In this document: positions 13,301-22,913 of the stretch, piece by piece
Layout: the number at the start of each line of letters is the position of its first letter
Position numbering within the stretch: the first letter of the stretch is position 1
From: Rugalucina vietnamica
Taxonomy: Eukaryota > Mollusca > Bivalvia > Lucinida > Lucinidae
Length of the DNA stretch: 64,000 nucleotides
Assembly (NCBI GenBank): GCA_964017185.1
Contig: OZ024873.1
Span: forward strand, 46,052,760-46,116,759
Direction: 5' to 3'
Position numbers and translations under genes: made by a program
Notes under the pieces: model-generated
Told to the model about the DNA's origin: nothing
Databases searched by the model: none
Seen by the model: only the letters and a program-made list of their open reading frames with translations

Positions 13301-14357
13301 GCACAATGACTTATTTTACAAAGAATGTGATATGTATAGACAATTTACAGTATGTACTTACTAACTTAAACTGATAGTTAAGGATGTACAGTCTTGAAGT
13401 ATTTTAAATGAATATTCATGAATATGCTAATTAGCTTTTGTAATGATAATTTATGGTCTAGCAATATCAAAGCCATAGTTATCCATCTCATTTTAGATTT
13501 TACATCATTTAGAGAATGAGATGTTGTTGTTTTTTTGAAGACCTCATCAATATCCATAAATATGCAAATGAGGTAATTTGCATATTGGAACCCTATTTGA
13601 AAGAATTATCATTTAGCTTCATTTTGGTATCAATATTATTGTTCTATGATGAATATGATCAAGATATGAGCAAGTTACTGCTTGGTCTTTCTAAACTAAA
13701 CTGATAGATAAGGACATACAGTCTTAAAATATTTTAAAATGAATATTCATGAATATGCTAATTAGCTGCTGTTTAATTTATGACAATTTATGGTCTAGCA
13801 ATGGCAAAGTCACAGTTATCCATCTCATTTAACATTTTACATCGTTCAGAGAATAAGATGTGACTTTTTTCATTTTTTAGCAAAACTAAGCAATGGCAAA
13901 GTCACAGTTATCCATCTCATTTAACATTTTACATCGTTCAGAGAATAAGATGTGACTTTTTTCATTTTTTAGCAAAACTAAAAATGGTATTTCACTAATA
14001 TTGATGAATATGCAATTGAGGTAATTTGCACAATTGTCGTCTTTTATAAAGAGCAATCATTGTGCTTCACTTTGGTATCAATTTTGTTGTTCTATGATGA
14101 ACAGGACCTAAGATATTTACTACATAGACTCCTTTCACAGCTGTCGGCCATTTTGTTTTTGGCGGCCATCTTGAAAATGGCGGAATTTTAAGTGGCTAGG
14201 GATCAGAATTAAATATATGTCATGTAAAGAACAAATGGTGAAAATTTCATGCTTGTATCATCAACTGAAGTATTTCCTCATATATACTCACTAAGCAGCT
14301 CCACTACTTGTCGTAGTTGTCCCCTATAACTAAATTTGCAAAGTCAGTTTCTTTCTT

Positions 14358-14393
<36 letters not shown>

Positions 14394-17300
14394 TCCATTT
14401 CGACAGAGTGCCCTATTTTCGTAAAACATCATTTTTGTAATTAAATTAACCGATAAATGATAAAATCGGAACTTTCAATAATAACGCTTTCTGATAGATG
14501 TTTTGCTAGTGACAGAAATCCGAAAATATCTTTTCAAGATTCAGCCACAGTCTCGAGTAATATCATGTCAAATATTCATTATTTTGAGATTGCCTCCCTT
14601 TCATTTAAAATAAGAACAAAAATCGGCGAGGTAAAGTTAGCAAACTGGCAGAATGAGCAGAACGAAATGGTAAAGTTAGCAAACTGGCAGAATGAGCAGA
14701 ATGAAATGGTAAAGTTAGCAAACTGGCAGAACGAGCAGAATGAAACGGTAAAGTTAGCAAACTGGCAGAATGAGCAGGTAAAGTTAGCAAACTGGCAGAA
14801 TGAGCAGAGTGAAAAATGTCTGTGTTGATTTTCTCATTCTGCCCATTCTGCCCATTCTGCTGGCAGAATGAAACGGTAAAGTTAGCAAAATAGCAGAATG
14901 AGCAGAATGAAAATGCCTTTGTCGATTATCTCATTCTGCCCATTCTGCTGGCAGAATGAAACGGTAAAGTTAGCAAAATAGCAGAATGAGCAGAATGAAA
15001 ATGTCTTTGTCGATTTTCTCATTCTGCCCATTCTGCCCATTCTGCTGGCAGAATGAAACAAAGTTAGCAAAATAACAGAATGAGCAGAATGAAAATGACT
15101 TTGTCGATTTTCCCATTCTGCCCATTCTGCTGGCAGAATGAAACGGTTAAGTTAGCAAAATAGCAGAATGAGCAGAATCAAAATGAGTTTGTCGATTTTC
15201 CCATTCTGCCCATTCTGCTGGCAGAATGAAACGGTAAAGTGAGCAAACTGGCAGAATGAGCAGAATGAGCAGAATGAAAATGTCTTTGTCGATTTTCTCA
15301 TTCTGCCCATTCTGCTATTTTGCTAACTTTACCGTTTCATTCTGCCAGCAGAATGGGCAGAATGAGAAAATCGACAAAGACATTTTCATTCTGCTCATTC
15401 TGCTCATTCTGCTATTTTGCTAACTTTACCGTTTCATTCTGCCAGCAGAATGGGCAGAATGGGCAGAATGAGAAAATCGACAAAGACATTTTCATTCTGC
15501 TCATTCTGCTATTTTGCTAACTTTACCGTTTCATTCTGCCAGCAGAATGGGCAGAATGGGCAGAATGGGAAAATCGACAAAGACATTTTCATTCTGCTCA
15601 TTCTGCTATTTTGCTTACTTTACCGTTTCATTCTGCCAGCAGAATGGGCAGAATGGGCAGAAATGGAAAATCGACAAAGTCATTTTGATTCTGCTCATTT
15701 TGCTCATTCTGCTATTTTGCTAACTTTACCGTTTCATTCTGCCAGCAGAATGGGCAGAATGGGCAGAATGAGAAAATCGACAAAGACATTTTCATTCTGC
15801 TATTTGGCTAACTTTACCGTTTTATTCTGCCACTGAGCAGAATGGGCAGAATGAGAAAATCGACAAAGTCATTTTCATTCTGCTCATTCTGCTCATTCTG
15901 CTATTTTGCTAACTTTACCGTTTCATTCTGCCAGCAGAATGGGCAGAATGAGAAAATCGACAAAGTCATTTTCATTCTGCTCATTCTGCTATTTTGCTAA
16001 CTTTTATTCTGCCAGCAGAATGGGCAGAATGGGCAGAATGAGAAAATCGACAAAGACATTTTTCATTCTGCTCATTCTGCCAGTTTGCTAACTTTACCAT
16101 TTCATTCTGCTCATTCTGCCAGTTTGCTAACTTTACCGTTTCATTCTGCTCGTTCTGCCAGTTTGCTAACTTTACCGTTTCATTCTGCTTGTTCTGCCAG
16201 TTTGCTAACTTTACCATTTCATTCTGCTCATTCTGCCAGTTTGCTAACTTTACCGGCTTACGAAAATCGGTGTATGCACTCTGGCAAAAACCACATGCGA
16301 TATTCCAAATATTTTGTTAGAAATGTTAGGTTTTATTCACAGCTTTACGACTGCTAATTTTAATCCCAAACTATCAAAGAGGTTCTGAAGCTATTGTGAT
16401 TTTAACAGTCCCTGTGGGGTTTTATATGTATTTTCACTGACTAAACTTTTTCCGGTGAACATATCTGCAGCCGTTAAATAGTTATTCAACAAGATAAAAA
16501 AAAAAGGTACAAGTAGGCAAAGATCAGGAAAAGGCGCAATCAGAAAAAGATTCCCACTCCAAAACCCGAGGTGGGAAAAAACTTTAACAATCAGGCTTTT
16601 ACACCATGAAAACATATCGTACGCCGGAAGTTCAAAAATGTAAATTGTTAGCAGCGAACATCCTTAATTGAATAATATTTATTCGGTACAAAGAATACAT
16701 ATAATATACGATGTAATGTGAAACAGGACCTGATAGTAAGCGTAAAGCTTTTGTCAAAGTCACAGTGATTGTTGGTACACGTTAGAATCGCCTCTGAGAG
16801 ATTACCTGCTTTAGGACTCGACACTAATAATCTTTTAATCACCTATATTTTCCATTTACTTTGACCTGGAATTGGCTTTAAGGACTCATCATACATAAGC
16901 GAAAATCCCTCGACGTAGACTTGCGTAGACTTGCACAGACTTGCGTTTTATCGTAAAAATGTTGTCTGATTTATTGTTATTTTAAGAGCTAACGCCCCGA
17001 CGTGACCGTAGTTGTTAACTGGGACGTAAAGCAGTTAATCAAACAAAAACTATTTTCGCAGTTAAACGCAAGTCTACGTTTCGCTTATGTATGCTCAGGG
17101 TTAAGTAAAAACGTTCTAGTTTGCTTATCAAACAGTATGAAAATTACATGTACCAATTTCACAATAGCGAGAAAATAAAAATAGAATATTTTTTTGCACT
17201 CACCAAATATTAATTCAGCGGCTGCTATTTGGTTTGTGCAAATTAAATCTAGACATTTTCATCAAAGCAACAGTTCTACGTACATATGAGGTGTACTGGT

Positions 17301-18724
17301 ACATTTCTATTACTTTAAATGCAGATTGTTTGATATTATGAGACAGCTTCGTAGTACTAGTACTGGGACAGAAAAAAATCTGACAGTATCTAACTGTTTA
17401 CCTATTTGTCATTTTAGTGCCAGATTTCTCCGCCTATACTAGATACAGAAGATCATTTTTGAGGTTTGGTATGTAATCGAGGGGTGTCTAGAAGAGTCGG
17501 TTTCTGGAGTAAACTCGCCAGATAATGTTCATTACGTGTGCACAAGCCGACTGATCGAAAAATTGAAAAGAAAGCAATTTAAGGATGATATCGACCACAA
17601 AGGCGATTTTAATGGCTCGATAAAATGTTCTTATTTTTATTTTGAAGCTACTTAAGAATGTTTTCTGTGTACTGACCAAATAAAAATGGGGATCACCAGG
17701 TTTAATATTGAGCTTTACCTGTTGAAAGAACGCCCATTGCGTGTGCCGAAAAAGGCGTTTTTTGCTAGTTGTTACTACACTTTGGCAAAAGTAAAAGTGG
17801 TTCTATCCAAATACCATACATTTCAATAAGACTAGACGTTGTTGAATGAATATAACTATTATCAGGTGTGAGCTTTGCCATAAAAAAATGTATTACAGAT
17901 ATTTGGTAAATTTGTGATTTTTGGTTATTTTGTTTTAATCCTCGTTTACGTAGCAAATCTAATATTATCCAAGAACCCTCTAATAAATTTCCGCGAAAAA
18001 ACTTTCAGTTACAGGTCATGTTATAGCAAGTAATTTGATGAGAAAAAAAATACATTAGTCCTTTAGATGAAATCAAATATGTGGGCTATTTACGGAGTTC
18101 GCTTCACCCCCCGAGGTACCAAGGTTCCTATACATCATTTTAAAGCTTGAAACATGCTGAACACGAAACACAATGTTGTCAAGCTGTAAACCTGTGCAGG
18201 TTCCGTGTAAACACGCAAATGTAGGGAAGGGGTGCGAGAAAATATAAAGTACGTGAATTCCATAGGTTGAACGAAAATTGTTTTCAAACAATGTTCTTTT
18301 GGATGTATGAACTGAAATTTACAAAAACTGTTATGATAATGAAATACACAAGAAACACATTTCGATCGATTTATTTCAGAAACCATACCAAATACTTTAA
18401 TTTGTCTTTGGTGGGTGGGGTAACTTGTGCACAATAAAATAGGATTTTTAATTTGTCATCTTTATTCTTGTTAACGCATGGAAACAGCATGTTGGTTCAT
18501 TAAATCTTATTTCTACTCTGACCATATCCCTTCAGAGTATATTCACAAGTCTTGTCGGTATGCATATATACCTCCTTTAATTGTAGATGTAAAGTTCGTC
18601 GTTCTGGGGTTTACATACAAGTATCGGGGCTATGTTTTAATTAAATTCGGTATATAGTTTTGGCTGCTGGATTGAACTTTGTTTGTAAACGTTTAACGTT
18701 TAACTTGATTAATTTATAAATAAA

Positions 18725-18755
<31 letters not shown>

Positions 18756-21700
18756 GGTGTTATCGGTCTGCTAAAATGCATTTGCCGGAAACTCTGTCAG
18801 TATAGTTATGAACGGCTTCATTGATATGTCATTCTTAACAAAAAGAAATGGCTATGTCAAAGCTCTAAAATGAGACCACGTTAAGTGGTGTATGGTAAGC
18901 AACCATGAAGATACGAATATTTTTGGTAAGTATATCCCCATTATCGAAAATCGTGTTGATGGTTGCTATGGAAATCGTGCATTTTTACATAGTGCAGTGT
19001 ATGTTTGAGGACAAATCTATTTTGCATTACATGGACAATGAACAATTTGATAGCTACGAAAAAACCCATCCTGGTGTGCAGGGAAGGTTAAATTAACACT
19101 CGTGTTATTTGGTATTATAGAAGCCTTATGGTAAGTTTATTCAATTTACATATTCATGAATTTAGTTAAATCATAAGAATAACATATACATTATTAAAAT
19201 CATTAATAAACTAATTTCAGGCCCAACCAATCATTTTGACACATTGTTATTACACCAGTAATATCATTGACAAATTTATTGATGCCATGGGCCGAAATGG
19301 ATATTTTCTCATTTTCATAATGATGAAAATTAATTTAAAAATTGAAAATTACAGAAAAAAAACAAAGGAAAGACTATTGCCATTGAATGGTTTCGGGTGG
19401 ATAATAACACATATACCTGGCACAAGATTTATGGCTGCCAGATTGGTCAGAGGGACCGCCTAAATGCAAACAAATACTGTCATCAACAATGAAAACGTTT
19501 GCATGATGCAAAATTGAATACTTTTCACAGTCACCCGCAATGTGATTCTAAAGAATGGAATGTACCTACAAATTACTCATATCCCAAGCAACAACATGCT
19601 CCAGAACCCTATTATTGGTATAATAGTAATACAAGAACATAGCAATTTTACATTCATGCCTAATATTTGAAATAATTGATTTTGCAAACTCATGAGAACT
19701 TATAAAACATAAGAAATGAGAGAAAATATTGCCAAAAAAAAGAGGTTATAATTACAAAACTCGATCACTTGTTCCTGGGCTGTTTATAGACCCGGGGATG
19801 CTAAAAGTTGATTCAAATTAATACTATGTCTTCAAATACTTTTGCCTTCAAGTCAGACATATGCATAGCTAGTTTTAAATTTCATGAATGTTAATTAAGC
19901 TTGAGGAATTTGAGAAGAAAATGGAAACAATTAACAGTTTCGCTTACAAAACAACTTATATCTGGGGGAAAAAGATTCTAAAAGGCTTATATCTGGGCAA
20001 AGAAAGATTCTAAAGGGCTGAAAATGGTATCAGGAGTATGCTTGTGTTATATTGTATCACCTTACGCTATAATATATAAGTCATTTAATTTTCGTGTCAT
20101 GAATATTTATAAAAAATTCTAGAAACTGGAGAACAAATGCGGAACAATGTGGTGTAGCTATAAAACCGCATGTATCTTGGCTAATGATAGCCCTACAGAG
20201 GCGGAATTAGTATTAAAGGAATGCTAGGACAGTTCAATATAACCATGGTATCTGATATAGTTATCTCTTTTTTGTTTGATGAATATTTATAAGAACCTTG
20301 AAAAAAATCACACAAAAAATGAAGGGGGTATACTAACAAGATCACTCCAATTTCGACTGCTGGTAGCATTAGAGGGCTGAAATGGTGCAAAAAGCTCTAG
20401 GATCATGCATTATTGTCAAGACACCATGCTAGATAAAGTTTGTGATTATTGCATATACACTGTAATTTCAAAAGGTTTGTAATAAATAGAAAATTTGATA
20501 TTATCCTTCGTCAGAATAACATGTATCTTGGTTGATATCTTATAAACTGTGTATATTTGACCACATGGCAATGATACATTGTCATAGCAATCATTTGATG
20601 CCCATTTTAGCTCTTTGTGTATATTGGTAGTTATGTTATATATGGTTTTATTAGTATATCAACTTCATTTTTCCGTGATTCGTCTTTTATTTATAAGATG
20701 CTTATAAATAATTGTGAAACAAAGAATCATATTTTATTGTAGTGTCATAGCATTCATTTGATAGCAATTTTAGCTGTCTAGGATTATCGATAGCCAAGAT
20801 GCACATGCGGTTTTATAGGTATACCACTTTAATTCTTTCACATTTTTCTCCAATTTCTTAAGATTTTATTCATGTATCGAAAAATCCATTGACATGCATG
20901 GTGATATTACATTGCCCTATCAAGCTCTTTATACCATTTTCAGCAATTATCAGTATGTCTTCGACTAGATACACAAGTTATTTTGTAGGTAAAGCATTTA
21001 ACTGTCGTGTTTTTCTCCAATTACTATAGTTCTCATTAGTATCCATGAACTGATAATCTGAGGCTTCTCATACCAAATTTGAAGGCAATAGTGCATTGCC
21101 ATAGGATTCATTTGATGCCACTTTCAGCATCCCGGGTCTATAAACAGCCCAGGAACAAGTGTTTGTGTAAGTAGTACCCTTATTTTGGCCAGATGATTCT
21201 CCATTTGCTTATTTTTTTTTAATATAAATTTTCATGAATCTACAAATTAAATGATTTAAAATGTTAGGCATTTATGTAAAATTGCTATGTCCTTGTACCA
21301 AGTTAAAAACATGCCATTTTGTATGTACCCCTAATTTTCTGCTACTCTTTTCCGATTTCGTATATTAATTCATACAGTATAAGCCTGCTGTCCCTTTTGG
21401 GACATGTGCAAGTAGTATAGTCCCAGATGTACCACCCCATGTGTGGGGCTTTTCTGTTTGCTAAAAGGAATTTCATTGAAAATGAAAACAAAATCACTGC
21501 TGATGCCCCTGAAATTGGAAATGAGCTCACCCAAATGATAATGGTGGGAAAGTCCATTTCTCAAAAGATGGGTTAATATTCATGAATATGCAAATTAATT
21601 ATTTAAATATTGGGATTTTTTGTAAAATAAGAATGGTATCGAACAGTTGTTTGTAGTCACTGAGGTTGTCAAAACATTCCATTCATAATTGCAATGATTC

Positions 21701-22870
21701 ATGTGTTAATTACTCTGTTATAGGTATTGAATATACATGTACATGCAATTGTGTTCATTTGATTATTATTATTATTATTATTATTATCGACTAGTATGCT
21801 ATTTATTATTTTATGCATGATGAAAAGCCATATACATGTATATGAACTATAAATGCATAAATTGTTTTAAATATGTTAGCCATTTTTGTGTTATTTTCGA
21901 TTTTCACCCAAAAAACAATATGTTTCAAGGGGTGGTACCCCCTATGTCAACCTTGAAACATAACAACTCATTGCCATATACTTTCGTTAGTGCTATCATG
22001 TGTCTTCAAATGTTTTAAAGTCATTAAAACCATCAGCAAGTGACATAAATGATACAAGGAAACACTACGATCAAGTTTTGATATTTGGTACAAAATTAGA
22101 CTTTGTCATACATTGGCCATACAAAATTGTGTTTGCAAACTTCCTGCACAGATAACCACCCTTCTAATACTTTAAGAGTCTTTAGACCTATCATTAGACC
22201 TATCAGTAACTTACAGACATGAAACAGGGAAGCACCATAATCGTGTTTTCATATTTGGTGGAAAAAATAGATTTTGTCATACCCTGGCCACAAATTAGTG
22301 TTTAAAAACTTTATGCACAGGTTGCCAGACTGACAACATTGTGCATTGAATTCAGCATGAAAATACCTACAATATGGTATATAGCAACCTTGGTACCTCT
22401 GGGGGTGCAGCGAATTTTTTTTTTACCTGGGTCATCTAAGGGACTACATATGGTTACCAGAATGAAAAAAAATACTACAGACGATTATGTCGGTCAGTTG
22501 TACGCAGATAAATCACTCGCGCCTTGTGCTCGTGATTCGATCTGCTTTACAACTGACATCCAAACAGTGAATTATTATTCAACAATTCACTGCTAGAGCT
22601 GATCTATTTCGATTCTAACTTGCAATAAACGGAATGAAATCATTTAAACCTTCAGTTTCTTTAACTTTTTACACGTTTTTAACCATTGACTATATAGGCG
22701 AGGTGTCTTGGAATATATAATATGAAGCATTCTGTGGAAAAACACGCAATATGTCATTTTTAAATTGAATAAGGAAACGTAAATATGCAACAGATGCATC
22801 ATTGAATATGTGGTTAAACGGCTTAATGTCGGTCACATGTGGGCATCTTCGACACCAAAATATTAAACTT

Positions 22871-22913
<43 letters not shown>

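Larger units (their letters stand above)
10626..14312 (+). mobile_element. DNA-transposon-like element, right copy of the head-to-head pair
   Basis: Plus-strand copy of the same family, starting inside the coding part at the segment equal to PAW in the left copy. Visible pieces are ATDTVSLSEIGTLEQFVV, FDLFALKQTGYDIISPTQAA, LKEHVKRAVFKPG and further on a SRGWSKQNNVW tail. The 3' region mirrors the left copy: the segment at 14160-14312 (GGCGGCCATCTTGAAAATGG ... GCAGCTCCACTACT) is the reverse complement of 6993-7130. The copy is split by a tandem-repeat element at 11355-13150. The 5' half of the protein is missing and the coding part is degenerate. Confidence 0.65.

Noticed and set aside
14457-16357. 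Many long frames with KLANWQNEQNE or LTLPFHSAS repeats
   Set aside because: Translations of the GCAGAATG minisatellite on both strands; no start context or non-repeat part.
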